This document shows positions 7,818-16,581 of a DNA stretch of 64,000 nucleotides, in pieces. The notes below the pieces were generated by a model. That model saw only the letters and a list, made by a program, of their open reading frames with translations, was not told where the DNA came from and made no database searches. The stretch's first letter is position 1. The number at the start of each line of letters is the position of its first letter. Made by a program: the position numbers and the translations under genes. Origin of the DNA: Gemmatimonadaceae bacterium (GTDB taxonomy: Bacteria; Gemmatimonadota; Gemmatimonadetes; Gemmatimonadales; Gemmatimonadaceae); contig DASYSS010000085.1 of the NCBI GenBank assembly GCA_036003045.1, forward strand, positions 1 through 64,000, in the 5' to 3' direction.

Positions 7818-7882
7818 CGGCCTACCGGCCTACCGGCCTACCGGCCTACCGTCCTACCGGCCCCCCGGCCCTACCACCCTAC
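7818..7882. repeat. Right array of locus B: CGGCCTAC units, degenerate at the right end
   Basis: Four perfect CGGCCTAC units (7818-7849), one variant CGTCCTAC (7850-7857), then degenerate units CGGCCCCC, CGGCCCTAC, CACCCTAC and CGCCCTAT. The unit is the exact reverse complement of the left array. The degenerate end enters the last codons of the VanX-like gene and supplies its TAG stop at 7879-7881. Confidence 0.9.
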
Positions 7883-8970
7883 CGCCCTATCCGATCAAAC
7901 GGCTCATTCCCAATCGCATAGTCCTTCCAGCCGTTGAAATCGAAGTGCCACCACTCCGTGGGATTCACGGTGAACCCCTGTTCTTCCATCGCTCGGCGAA
8001 GCAGGGTGCGATGCCAGCGTTCGAGTGACGTTCCGCCGGGATAGTCGGCGTACGCGCGATCGGTGCTCTCGTCGTAGGTGCTCGGCATGTCGACGGAGCG
8101 GCCGGTCGACAAGCGATAGAGTGTGAGGTCCACGGCCGATCCGCGATTGTGCTTCGAGCCTTCGGTGGGATTGGCGACGAGCCAGCGCTTTTCGGCGGGC
8201 GTCGCGTCCCAGAACATCTTGGTCACGTACCATGGGCGATACGCATCGTGGATCAGCAAACCGTAGCCGAGCGGTTCGAGCGAGCGATGGGCGCGGGCGA
8301 CCGCCTCGGCGGCGGGGCGCTGCATGAACGCGCGCGGTTGGTCGTAAAAGCGGGTGCCGAGGAAATTGTTCGTCGTCGCATAGCGGATCTCGAGCTTGAT
8401 GCCCGGTTCCAGCGTCGTGAGCTCGATGAGATCCGACTTCTTGAAGTTGCCTGATTCACGCGGCGGCGACGCGGCCAACGCTTCGACGCGGAGTTGCTCG
8501 ACGGGCCGCACGGGCGTGACGCGGAGCTGGTTCGTGCCCTCGGCCGGCTCGATGTCACGACGAGGAAATCCTTCGCCGCCGGCGACGAGCACGCGAGCGC
8601 GATCGCCGCGGCCAACAACGAACGAAATCGTCGAAACGCGACGACCGAGCACGCGCTCCGCGTTCCCCGACGCGACCGTGAACTCGGTCGCGCCGCGTTC
8701 GACGAGGCGCAGCGCGTGATGGTTCGTGTCCGCGATCCACAACTCGCCGGCGTCCTCGAGCACGAGCCGCATGCCCGCCGGCGCGTCGTACTCTCCGATC
8801 AACCCGCGCCAGCGCGCCGGCGCGGCAGGAGGCGCGGGCGGCATCTCGAGCGCGCGTCGAGCCGCGGCGCGTGGATTGACCGGGCCGCGCACCGCGGGCG
8901 TGCACGCGACGAGCGATGCGGCCGCGGCGGCCAATGCGTACACGCGAGGCGAATGCACCGAACGCGACAT
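7879..8970 (-). CDS. VanX-like D-Ala-D-Ala dipeptidase lipoprotein with extra N-terminal domain
   Basis: A 363-residue protein. A signal peptide with lipobox LVAC (residues about 8-25) makes it an exported lipoprotein. Residues about 45-160 form a beta-rich domain beginning RWRGLIGEYDAPAG that I cannot name. Residues about 175-360 are a zinc D-alanyl-D-alanine dipeptidase of the M15D/VanX family: SKHNRGSAVDLTL carries the SxHxxGxAxD ligands, and EWWHFDF carries the catalytic glutamate and last histidine. In species without vancomycin resistance such enzymes recycle cell-wall dipeptide or use it as food; no van regulators or ligases are nearby. The ATG at 8970 places the signal peptide at the N-terminus. 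Its stop codon lies within the degenerate end of a repeat array. Confidence 0.85.
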   Translation of the reverse strand: MSRSVHSPRVYALAAAAASLVACTPAVRGPVNPRAAARRALEMPPAPPAAPARWRGLIGEYDAPAGMRLVLEDAGELWIADTNHHALRLVERGATEFTVASGNAERVLGRRVSTISFVVGRGDRARVLVAGGEGFPRRDIEPAEGTNQLRVTPVRPVEQLRVEALAASPPRESGNFKKSDLIELTTLEPGIKLEIRYATTNNFLGTRFYDQPRAFMQRPAAEAVARAHRSLEPLGYGLLIHDAYRPWYVTKMFWDATPAEKRWLVANPTEGSKHNRGSAVDLTLYRLSTGRSVDMPSTYDESTDRAYADYPGGTSLERWHRTLLRRAMEEQGFTVNPTEWWHFDFNGWKDYAIGNEPFDRIGR

Positions 8971-9060
8971 CGTGAGAATTCTCCGACGTGAGAGTCGATT
9001 CCCGGACGCGTTCAAGCTACGGATTGATCCGCTGAGTGGGTAGCGGAACGCCCATGTCCT

Positions 9061-9987
9061 TTAGCGGCGCGTCGACCTGTCGATCTCGAGGCGCAGCAGC
9101 TCGGGACGATGATAGTGTCCGCTCACGTCGAGCGTCATTCGCTCTTCACGCACTCGACCAAGGTCGATGTCGCTCACGATCAACCCGGGGCGATCGAAGC
9201 ATGGCTCGACCAGGTATCGGCCGTCGGGGCCGATGACCGCGCTGCCGCCGCGGAGCACCCAATCGTCGGGCGATCGAACCTTGGACGCGTGGGGCTCGAG
9301 CTCGGGCGGCAGCGCCGACGCTCGCATCAGCGAGGCCGCGGCGAGCACGAAACAGCGCCCCTCGAACGCGTAGTGGCGACTCGCGACTTGCAGCATCTCG
9401 TGCGCAGTCGGCCAGAGCGCGACGTGAATGTCTTCGCCGGAATCGTGCATCGCCTGCCGCGCGAGCGGCATCCAGTGCTCCCAGCAAACCAGTGCGCCGA
9501 CGCGTCCAACCTTTGTTTCAACTGAAGTGAGACCGGCCGCGTCGCCGAGTCCCCACACCATTCGCTCGGTGTACGTCGGCACGAGCTTGCGGTGGTGATT
9601 CACGAGCCGGCCGTCGGCGTCGAACGTCAGCACGGTGTTGTAGAGCGTGCCGTGGGCCGGCCCGGAGTCGATTCGCTCGGTGACACCGACGACGAGAACG
9701 ACGGCGGCCTCCTTCGCCGCGGCGCCGAGCGCGTCGGTGACCGGTCCGGGGACCACGACGCTCTCCTCGGCCATCCGGCGGAACACGCGCTTGACCGGCT
9801 CGTGATCCCAGAGCGCGACATCGCGGCAGACGTCGAGCCACACGGGGTAGCCCGGCAGCCAGGTCTCGGGAAATACGACGAGCGAGGCCTCCGCGTCGCT
9901 GGCTTCGCGAATCAGGCGACGCGTCGCGTTCAGACCGGCGTCGAGCGACGGTTGCACCTCGGCCTGCGCGATGGCGACTCTAGTCAT
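9061..9987 (-). CDS. Nitrilase-family carbon-nitrogen hydrolase
   Basis: A 308-residue cytosolic enzyme with the Glu-Lys-Cys triad in place: FPETWLPGYP near residue 40, HHRKLVPTYTER near 130 and ALVCWEHWMPLARQAM near 165. The CWEHWMPL context and the length are those of true nitrilases, which convert nitriles to acids and ammonia, rather than amidases or omega-amidases. The start is ATG (MTRVAIAQAEVQPS), the normal family start. The next gene upstream on the same strand is a VOC protein about 155 bp away, separated by a hairpin-forming repeat, so it is probably its own transcription unit. Confidence 0.85.
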   Translation of the reverse strand: MTRVAIAQAEVQPSLDAGLNATRRLIREASDAEASLVVFPETWLPGYPVWLDVCRDVALWDHEPVKRVFRRMAEESVVVPGPVTDALGAAAKEAAVVLVVGVTERIDSGPAHGTLYNTVLTFDADGRLVNHHRKLVPTYTERMVWGLGDAAGLTSVETKVGRVGALVCWEHWMPLARQAMHDSGEDIHVALWPTAHEMLQVASRHYAFEGRCFVLAAASLMRASALPPELEPHASKVRSPDDWVLRGGSAVIGPDGRYLVEPCFDRPGLIVSDIDLGRVREERMTLDVSGHYHRPELLRLEIDRSTRR

Positions 9988-10034
9988 GCCGCGAAGTTAC
10001 GCGCAACGCCAACGCGGCAACACTTCCCGCGCGC

Positions 10035-10135
10035 GACCGGGTCGCCGGGGACCGGGATACCGGAACGGCGTGACGCGTCGACTGCGTTCCGCAGTTCCGG
10101 TATCCCGATGCCCGGTTGCCCGGTATCCCGATTTC
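10035..10135. repeat. Inverted pair of 8-bp-period arrays (locus C)
   Basis: Left arm: GACCGGGT, CGCCGGGG, ACCGGGAT, ACCGGAAC (10035-10066). Right arm: CCGGTATC repeated with CCGATGC and CCGGTTGC variants (10097-10135). GGGATACCGGAAC on the left pairs with GTTCCGGTATCCC on the right to give a 13-bp stem, and the outer units can extend it. The locus lies between the VOC stop and the nitrilase start, where it could also work as a terminator. Confidence 0.7.
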
Positions 10136-10143
10136 AGTCTCGC

Positions 10144-10941
10144 CTAGCGTCCGGGCTTCGAGTGCACGGCGAAGACGGCGCCCTGCGGATCGGTCAGCAC
10201 GGCGATGCGATCGCCGCCAGGAACTTCCATCGGTCCGGAAAGCAGCGTCGCACCCGCCTCTTTCGCGCGCTCGGCGGCGGCGTCTGCGCTGTCGGCGACC
10301 GACACATAGTGCAACCAGTACGGCTGCGCCGGCGTATCGCCCGCCTTGTTCATCACGCCGCCATAGGTGAATCGGTCGCGGCCGAACATCTGGTACACGC
10401 CCGCTTCGCCCATGTCGAAGTTTCCCTTCACTTCCCAGCCGAAGAGGTTCTTGTAGAAATCCAGCGCGGCATCGGCGTTCGTCGTTACGAGCTCGTGCCA
10501 GGAGAACTCGCGCGGTTGCGGATCGTTCTCGTCGCCGACGGGCGTCGCGCTGGTGATGACGGCGAACGCCACGCCCTGCGGGTCGCGCAGGATGCCGAAG
10601 CGCCCGACGTTCTCCACCGTGTTCGCCGGCACGATGATCGACGCGCCCAGCGCCTGCGCCTTGGCGATCGTGTCGTCGACGTTCGGCACTTCGATGTACG
10701 CGAGCCAGTTCGGCGGCGCGCCCATGTCGGCGGCTTCCTTCGTCAGCTCCATCAGTCCGCCGATCGGCCGCTCATCGGCCATGAACAGCGAGTAGTCGAC
10801 AGTGGTGGCGTCGAACTTCGTCGTGGTCCAGCCCACGACTTTTCCGTAGAAATCCTTTGCCGCGTCCGTATTCGGCGTCATGAGCTCGTGCCAGACGTAG
10901 CGGCCGCGCGTGGTGCTGGTGGTCGAAGTGTCGTCAGCCAT
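10144..10941 (-). CDS. Two-domain VOC (glyoxalase/bleomycin-resistance fold) protein
   Basis: A 265-residue cytosolic protein with two tandem VOC modules. Each starts with a metal-ligand histidine context: YVWHELMTPNTDAAKDFY near residue 15 and FSWHELVTTNADAALDFY near 145. Each ends with an ILRDPQGVAFAV / VLTDPQGAVFAV strand. The paired-module form is common among proteins annotated as hydroxylases or lactoylglutathione lyases on weak grounds, and the reaction cannot be assigned here. The ATG at 10941 has a strong upstream GGGGGAGG, so it is preferred over in-frame starts further out. Confidence 0.85.
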   Translation of the reverse strand: MADDTSTTSTTRGRYVWHELMTPNTDAAKDFYGKVVGWTTTKFDATTVDYSLFMADERPIGGLMELTKEAADMGAPPNWLAYIEVPNVDDTIAKAQALGASIIVPANTVENVGRFGILRDPQGVAFAVITSATPVGDENDPQPREFSWHELVTTNADAALDFYKNLFGWEVKGNFDMGEAGVYQMFGRDRFTYGGVMNKAGDTPAQPYWLHYVSVADSADAAAERAKEAGATLLSGPMEVPGGDRIAVLTDPQGAVFAVHSKPGR

Positions 10942-11212
10942 TGGAGCCTCCCCCATCGAACATGAATCGGTGAGCATACGGGTGGGCGATGAACCTGCGC
11001 CGGTTCACGGCCGGCATCAATCCTACCTTGCAAAACGATTTCAAATCGAGGTCGACCCGCTACAGGGGCGGCCGGCCGGGCGTTGCTAGCAGGCTCGGCC
11101 GCAACAATGGACCCTGGCGTGAATCCGCGAGTACGAGCACAAAGACAATCGAGGGCTGGTCGCCCACATGTCTCGGCGCCGCTCCTTGATCATTTCACAG
11201 GATGGAGTTGTC

Positions 11213-11719
11213 ATGAGAAACTTTTCAATTCTCGCGGCGCTGGCGGTCTCACTGGCCGGTGCCCAGGCGGTTCACGCGCAGGCTCCTCGCGACTCGACGG
11301 CACACCGTTGGGGTGGTCGTGGAGGGCGCGGTGGTCCCGGCGGGCCCGGGATGATGGAGCACGCGCTGCTCAAGAACATCACGCTGACCGACGCCCAGAA
11401 GGCGAAGCTCGCCGAGGTCCAAAAGACCGAACGGGCATCGATGGCGACCGACAGCGGCGCGAGGCGCGCCGATTTCGACGCCATGCGCAAGGCGCGTCAG
11501 TCGGGTGACACGGCGACGGCCCGTCGCTTGATGGCGGAGCAGCGGACGAAGATGGAGCAGCAGTTCACGGCGCACAGCACCGCGGTCCGCGCGATCCTCA
11601 CGCCGGATCAACAGAAGCAGTTCGACGCCAATGTCGCCGAGATGAAATCGCACCGCCGCGAGTTCGGCGCGGGGCGCGAGCACGGCCAGAAGCACACCAA
11701 GCCGGCGCCCGCTTCCTGA
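11213..11719 (+). CDS. Periplasmic Spy/CpxP-like (LTXXQ) protein
   Basis: A 168-residue exported protein. The signal peptide (RNFSILAALAVSLAGAQAVHAQ) is followed by a Gly/Arg-rich linker, then an all-helical domain with two LTXXQ-type motifs (ITLTDAQKAKLAEVQ near residue 62 and AILTPDQQKQFDANV near 125), the signature of Spy/CpxP. Such proteins are ATP-independent periplasmic chaperones or stress and metal sensors. The ATG at 11213 follows GGATGGAG. It converges on the sigma-factor/TonB operon at 11742-17161, which encodes further LTXXQ-like domains, so the two may belong to one envelope response. Confidence 0.8.
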   Translation: MRNFSILAALAVSLAGAQAVHAQAPRDSTAHRWGGRGGRGGPGGPGMMEHALLKNITLTDAQKAKLAEVQKTERASMATDSGARRADFDAMRKARQSGDTATARRLMAEQRTKMEQQFTAHSTAVRAILTPDQQKQFDANVAEMKSHRREFGAGREHGQKHTKPAPAS

Positions 11720-11741
11720 GCGCTGTTACCGCCGCGCTTCG

Positions 11742-12125
11742 TTAGCGCGACGTGCGGGGTACGCCGTCCGGTTTTTTCTCAGCCGGACGGCCAACCTGCA
11801 GCAGTCCGTGCATGTCGCCGTCGTCCAGGTGCACCAGGAAGACATCGTCCTTCGGTTTCTGGATGCCGAAGTCGAACGTCAGATCCGCGACTTCGCTCGG
11901 CAGATAGACGTGCAACCGTCCGTCGGTGACGGACACCGAATCGGATGTCACGACGCGCCGCAACTGTCGCATCGTGATGCTCGCGCGATAACCGCTGTCG
12001 CGGCGCGCGATGACGAGGGTGGCCGTCATGACCTCGGCTCGCGGCTGGAACGTGAGCGTGTACGTCCCAACCGGATTCTCTCCCTGCAACGCGCAACAGA
12101 ACGCGATCGCCAAGAACGTGTGCAC
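11742..12125 (-). CDS. Small secreted protein, beta-rich, last gene of the sigma/TonB operon
   Basis: A 127-residue protein with a short signal peptide (TFLAIAFCCALQG) followed by alternating strands (GTYTLTFQPRAEVMTATLVI, RRVVTSDSVSVTDGRLHVYL). The GTG at 12125 is chosen because GGAGG lies six bases before it; an overlapping TTG at 12131 is possible. The first codons overlap the stop of the upstream TonB receptor, so translation is probably coupled. No family is recognised. Its place in the operon suggests a periplasmic or surface accessory to the receptor. Confidence 0.65.
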   Translation of the reverse strand: MHTFLAIAFCCALQGENPVGTYTLTFQPRAEVMTATLVIARRDSGYRASITMRQLRRVVTSDSVSVTDGRLHVYLPSEVADLTFDFGIQKPKDDVFLVHLDDGDMHGLLQVGRPAEKKPDGVPRTSR

Positions 12126-12127
12126 GG

Positions 12128-15100
12128 TCAACCTCCGCGCGGCGTCAATCTGATGTGCACGCGGTCGCGTGCTCGAAAAAGCAGGCCGGCGTAACCGCTG
12201 AGCATCGCCGTCTGCGTGGTGGTGAGAATCTCCGGCAGCGAGCGTTGGATCTCGGTCCGACTGATTTCCCAGAGATCATCGGTCGTCTCATCGACGCGGC
12301 GCGATGCGGCTGACGCGTCGTAGCGCTCGGGCAATCCCGCGAGATACACGCCCAGGTCGGCCCACGCTGCGTCAACGCGCATTCGATAGCGAGAATCAAC
12401 CGCCCGCAGCTGATTCACTTCGTCCGTCGACAGGATCAGCGAATCGGATTGCTGCAGCAGCTCGGCGAACGGGTCGGGAATCGTCGTCGCAAATCGCCGT
12501 GCGAGCTCGGTCCCGGACAGCTTGGTCCCGGGTCGTCCGTCGCGGCCGAGGCTCAGCCAGCGGTCGAGCAACTGGTCCGACAACGCGGGCGCGATGTCGA
12601 TGCCGACGTCCAGCGTCACCCGAAACGGAGCGCGGAGCGTCGTACTGGTCGCGCGCGTGTTTCCGAACCGCTCGTTGACGGCGTAGATGAAGCGATTCTG
12701 CGTCGCGTCGAACCCGCGCACCGTGTACAGCGTCTGGTCCGGCACCGCCGGGCCTCCCCACCCGCGCAGGTTTGACCCGTGGAGCAGTTGATCGAGTCCC
12801 GCCAACGGATTCGCGAAATTGAGCACGACGTCGAGCCGATGATTGCGCAGATACTCGGCGCCGAGATGCACGCCGGCGTTCATCTGCGCCGTCCACGGGC
12901 CTTCGCAGCTATTGCGACCGGCGGCCCGGCCGATCTGCGACGCCAGGCAATTCGCCACACCCGGCGAAGACGATGCGATCAGCGAACGCAACGCCGGAGA
13001 GTCGATGATGAACGAGCGATCATTGGCGAGCCCGTCGCCATTCACGTCGCCGGAGACCAACGGCGTGAACGGCAGTCCGGATTGCGCCCGCCCCGAGAGA
13101 AAGATGTTCGCGCGTTGATCGCCGAAGGGCCTGAAGACCGCCTGCACGACGAGCAGATGTCGCGCGTCGAGGTCGCCGCGCGACCACTCTTTCGTGAACG
13201 GATCCCCAAACGCCGCGCCGTCGAACCCTCGCTGGCTCGTCCGAGCGTTGGTGAGCGTGTATGACGCGACGACGTCGCCGAAGAACCGCCGCACGTTGTC
13301 GGGAATGAACGGCCGGAACGTCATGACCGCTTGCTTGGTGACGCCGTGCAGGTCCGACACGACGCTGACGACACGCCCGAACGAGCTGTCCAGGCGCGCG
13401 GCGGTCGGGGACAGCGCACCCGTCGTGCCGACGATGCTGGACGGCGGAACGAAAACCGCGCGCCCCTCGTCGCTCACCGTGAAACGCGATTGCCGGAGAA
13501 AGTTGTCGTCGATCGTTCCGGGTTGATTCCTGTTGAGCGACAACACGCCGTCGATGCTGAACACGTTCTTCGCCACACTCGACGCAAACCCCAGGTTCGA
13601 GCGCCAACTTCGCGCCGGCCGGTAATTCGGGTCCACGACCTGCACGCTGGGCGCCGCATCGACGAGCGGGCCGCCGCCGCCAACGCACGTCGTGGGAATC
13701 GACGCGGGATCGGCCGCGTACCCGCGCCAATCCGGCGTCGGAACGGCCGACCCAACGCACGAGAGCCGAAGCGTCGACCCCGCGAGACCCGTGGATACGG
13801 ACGGCACGGCCAGCAGCGATGCGTCGACTGCGTTTCGAAACTGCCCGGTCCCGCCGCGAATCGTCGTGCTCGGCGTCGCTTGCCAGGTGAGACCGAGTCG
13901 GGGGCTTAAGTCGATGGAGTTCGGCGCGTTGTCGGTGCGCAGAGCGAAGCGGCTGAGGACGGCCGGGTTGAATAGCGGTGTTTCCGTGAACCGATTCGCA
14001 TCGACGCGCAACCCGTAGATCAATTGAACCGTCGACGCGGCGCGCCACAGATCACCCGCCGAGACGAACGCGTTCCACTCGCCGCCGCGCCTCGTCGGCG
14101 ACGTGAGCGCGCGCGTGAACGACGCCGGACGATTCGCCGACAGATCGTTCAGCGAGGCGTAGCTGAACGTTCCCAGTTGATTCGCGAACACATCCTGCGC
14201 GCTTTCGTCGAACCGCGCATCCGCCGCGAACTTGATCCGATGCGTCGCGTGCGCCTCCGGCGCGAGCTGAAGCTGCCCAAGCGTCTCCCACCGAAAGAGT
14301 CGCGAGCGGGTGAGGATCCCGCTGTTCCCGCCGAACTGCAACGTCGAGGCGGTCGATGCCGTGTCGCTTCCTTGTCCGGGTTCGACCAGCGGCGAGACGA
14401 CGACGGCACGTCCGTCGGGAACCGACAGATAAGGATCGGCCGAGTTCCGCACGACGGTAACGCCACTCTTCAGATCGATGAGCGAGGACTGACTTGGTGT
14501 GCTCGTATAGGAGGCCGTGAGCGACGCGATGGCGTTCGAGCTCGACCCGCCGTGGCCGGGCGTAGCGACGGGGCCGAATCCCTGCGCGCCGACGCTCGAA
14601 AGCTTCGCGTACGCTTGCAGCCCGTACGTCGTCGGATTGTACGCTCGCTGCGTCCAATCGTACGGCGCATGATCGATGCGTGCGATGAACGAGACGTTCT
14701 GATCGACCGCGCCCCCCGGGGTCCCGGCACGATTCGTCGGAATCCCGAGCGTGCCGAGCGCTCGGATCGCCGCCGCGGCCGAGTCGGGCGCGATTCCCGC
14801 ATGCTCGAGCAGGTCGTCGTCCGCCGACAAGAGCGAGGCCACGTCAGCCGACTTCCGTCCGCCCTGCAATCCGTAGTTGTACGCCCACCCGTCGCGGAGG
14901 AGCTGACCGCTTCCGCCCACACTCGCGTTCATGTTCGTGTACCGCTGGCCCGACTGCGCCGAAACCCGATCGGTGTATTGGAGCGACGGCGCGTCGAGCG
15001 TCACGTGCGCGCTCCGCTGCGTGAACTGTCCGCCGACGACCAGATCGACCGCCGTCTGCGCGCCGCTGAACCAGCCGTTGGACGGATCGTACGTGGATGC

Positions 15101-15742
15101 GAGCACGCGAAGGCGCGTCGCCGCATCTCGCGGAACGTCGCTCCCCGCGAACGCCAGCCCGTTCATCGTCACGCTGTTTTGGCCGGGAGGAAGTCCGAAG
15201 ACCGAGATCCCTCCTTGCGCGAGCGCCACGCCAGGCATCATCGCGGCGATCGCGGTGAGATCACCCGCTTGGTCCGGCGCGAGACGCCGCGCCGTATTCT
15301 GCACGAACGTCGTCGCTTCCGTTCCTCCGGCGCCGTAACTGGCCGGATCGCGATCGGGAACGACCCGGCGCGCCTGCGTCACCACCGGATTCAATCGCAC
15401 GGCATGCGCGAGACGCACGTTGGCGACGAGCACCGAATCGGCAGCGGTCGTTCGTGTCACGTGCACGGTGACCGGCTGAAACCCGTTCGCGCTCACCGCG
15501 ACCGCGTAGTCACCGGCGCCGTCCGCCCACTCGATGACAAAAGTCCCGCCGGTGTCGGTGACGGTCGTTTTCGCGACGCGATCCGCCGTTCTCGTCACAA
15601 CGACGCTCGCCGCGCGCACCGCGCGGGCGCTGTCGTCGGTCACGCGGCCGCGCACCACTTCGTGGCGCGACTGCGCGCCCGCAATCGCGGATGAGAATGT
15701 CAGCCACATCGGCGCCGCGCGCCACACCCACTTCATTCGCAT
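12128..15742 (-). CDS. Oar-like TonB-dependent receptor with C-terminal Spy-like tail
   Basis: A 1204-residue outer-membrane protein. After the signal peptide (residues 1-24) comes a carboxypeptidase-regulatory-like domain (about 30-110, GRVTDDSARAVRAASVVV), a plug (about 155-260, GVALAQGGISVFGLPPGQNS) and a long beta-barrel to about 1050. Oar-family marks are the calcium-loop-like GDVNGDGLANDRSF and a conserved cysteine pair in NCLASQIGRAAGRNSCEGPW. A helical tail of about 154 residues follows the last strand; it contains DPFAELLQQSDSLILSTDEVNQL, LAGLPERYD and ILTTTQTAML, resembling two LTXXQ units. The paralogue at 37078-40821 carries the same tail. The ligand is unknown. The operon also encodes a sigma factor, an anti-sigma factor and a Spy-like protein. 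Confidence 0.85.
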   Translation of the reverse strand: MRMKWVWRAAPMWLTFSSAIAGAQSRHEVVRGRVTDDSARAVRAASVVVTRTADRVAKTTVTDTGGTFVIEWADGAGDYAVAVSANGFQPVTVHVTRTTAADSVLVANVRLAHAVRLNPVVTQARRVVPDRDPASYGAGGTEATTFVQNTARRLAPDQAGDLTAIAAMMPGVALAQGGISVFGLPPGQNSVTMNGLAFAGSDVPRDAATRLRVLASTYDPSNGWFSGAQTAVDLVVGGQFTQRSAHVTLDAPSLQYTDRVSAQSGQRYTNMNASVGGSGQLLRDGWAYNYGLQGGRKSADVASLLSADDDLLEHAGIAPDSAAAAIRALGTLGIPTNRAGTPGGAVDQNVSFIARIDHAPYDWTQRAYNPTTYGLQAYAKLSSVGAQGFGPVATPGHGGSSSNAIASLTASYTSTPSQSSLIDLKSGVTVVRNSADPYLSVPDGRAVVVSPLVEPGQGSDTASTASTLQFGGNSGILTRSRLFRWETLGQLQLAPEAHATHRIKFAADARFDESAQDVFANQLGTFSYASLNDLSANRPASFTRALTSPTRRGGEWNAFVSAGDLWRAASTVQLIYGLRVDANRFTETPLFNPAVLSRFALRTDNAPNSIDLSPRLGLTWQATPSTTIRGGTGQFRNAVDASLLAVPSVSTGLAGSTLRLSCVGSAVPTPDWRGYAADPASIPTTCVGGGGPLVDAAPSVQVVDPNYRPARSWRSNLGFASSVAKNVFSIDGVLSLNRNQPGTIDDNFLRQSRFTVSDEGRAVFVPPSSIVGTTGALSPTAARLDSSFGRVVSVVSDLHGVTKQAVMTFRPFIPDNVRRFFGDVVASYTLTNARTSQRGFDGAAFGDPFTKEWSRGDLDARHLLVVQAVFRPFGDQRANIFLSGRAQSGLPFTPLVSGDVNGDGLANDRSFIIDSPALRSLIASSSPGVANCLASQIGRAAGRNSCEGPWTAQMNAGVHLGAEYLRNHRLDVVLNFANPLAGLDQLLHGSNLRGWGGPAVPDQTLYTVRGFDATQNRFIYAVNERFGNTRATSTTLRAPFRVTLDVGIDIAPALSDQLLDRWLSLGRDGRPGTKLSGTELARRFATTIPDPFAELLQQSDSLILSTDEVNQLRAVDSRYRMRVDAAWADLGVYLAGLPERYDASAASRRVDETTDDLWEISRTEIQRSLPEILTTTQTAMLSGYAGLLFRARDRVHIRLTPRGG

Positions 15743-15773
15743 TGTCCTGAGCGAGTCAGCTCAAGACACGCCG

Positions 15774-16244
15774 TCACCTCGGCGCGTTAGTGGCGTCGGC
15801 AACCTCGGCGCAACGATTCGCCCGCACGATGGCGAAACGCTTGCTCACCACCGCCGTGTCGTAGTGCTGGTCCTGCGTCAACTTCAGATATTTGTCGCGC
15901 TGGTCCGGTGTGAGCGCACACAACATCTCGGCGAACATGCCGTTCTCCATATCGGAAACGTGGCGCCGAACCTCCTCGAACTCATTCGTCGCGCGGGGAC
16001 GCCACCGGCGCGCGATGGCGTGAAGCCGCTCGCGCTCGTCGTTGGTCAGCCCGAGCGTCTCTAGTGGTATCGGAATGCGTTCGGCCTCGACCTCCCCAAC
16101 CCCTCGCTCTCCTCGGAATGGGGATCGACGAGCCTCCACTCCTCGCGGTTCGATCCGCGGCCAGAGCGCGGCGCCGGCGATCGCTCCGGCGACGAACGTC
16201 GCGGTCAATAGCGCGGCGGCTCGAGCTCGATTGTCAGCGGCCAT
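15774..16244 (-). CDS. Membrane-anchored Spy-like periplasmic protein
   Basis: A 156-residue protein with one N-terminal membrane segment (ALLTATFVAGAIAGAALWP) and no obvious signal-peptidase site, so probably anchored with its helical domain in the periplasm. Two LTXXQ-type motifs are visible (LGLTNDERERLHAI near 62 and CALTPDQRDKYLKL near 108). Relatives include the periplasmic heavy-metal sensor CnrX and ZraP, which partner with anti-sigma factors. The ATG at 16244 overlaps the anti-sigma gene by 11 bp. A sensing role upstream of the sigma/anti-sigma pair is plausible from position and family, not shown. Confidence 0.75.
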   Translation of the reverse strand: MAADNRARAAALLTATFVAGAIAGAALWPRIEPRGVEARRSPFRGERGVGEVEAERIPIPLETLGLTNDERERLHAIARRWRPRATNEFEEVRRHVSDMENGMFAEMLCALTPDQRDKYLKLTQDQHYDTAVVSKRFAIVRANRCAEVADATNAPR

Positions 16245-16581
16245 GATTCGCCCCCGCCTCGACTCCAAGCGCTTCGGCGAGATCGGTCACGCCGGGCGGC
16301 TGTGACGACCGCGCGATAGCGACCAGACCGGGCGGTACGCCCAGTATCTCGGCCGTCGTCACGCCGGCAGGCTGTGGATTGCGACGAAGTAGCGGAATCG
16401 CGCTCATCGCGGCGATCACCGCCGCTGCGGCGAGCGCCGGCCGCGTCCAACTCGACAGATAGTCGGTCACCGCCGGCGCTTGGCCGACTCGAGCCTCGCG
16501 AACGATCGCCGAGACGCGATGGGCGAACGACGCGTCCCGCGTCGGGTCGAGCGATGCGAGGTCGACCGGTTCTTCATTCAT
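16234..16581 (-). CDS. Probable anti-sigma factor, single-pass membrane protein
   Basis: A 115-residue protein: about 45 cytoplasmic residues (DPTRDASFAHRVSAIVREA), one hydrophobic segment (PALAAAAVIAAMSAIPLL) and a short periplasmic tail. It overlaps the upstream ECF sigma gene by 8 bp and the downstream Spy-like gene by 11 bp, the usual arrangement for a sigma/anti-sigma pair. There is no clear zinc-finger anti-sigma motif, so the assignment rests on topology and context. Of two nearby ATGs, 16581 has a properly spaced AAGGAG. Confidence 0.65.
   Translation of the reverse strand: MNEEPVDLASLDPTRDASFAHRVSAIVREARVGQAPAVTDYLSSWTRPALAAAAVIAAMSAIPLLRRNPQPAGVTTAEILGVPPGLVAIARSSQPPGVTDLAEALGVEAGANHGR

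Noticed and set aside
7312-7882. CRISPR array
   Set aside because: Units are 8 bp, contiguous and inverted across a gene, with no unique spacers and no cas genes.
7879-8970. Vancomycin-resistance VanX
   Set aside because: No VanH, VanA ligase or VanRS genes; a lipoprotein signal fits dipeptide scavenging better.
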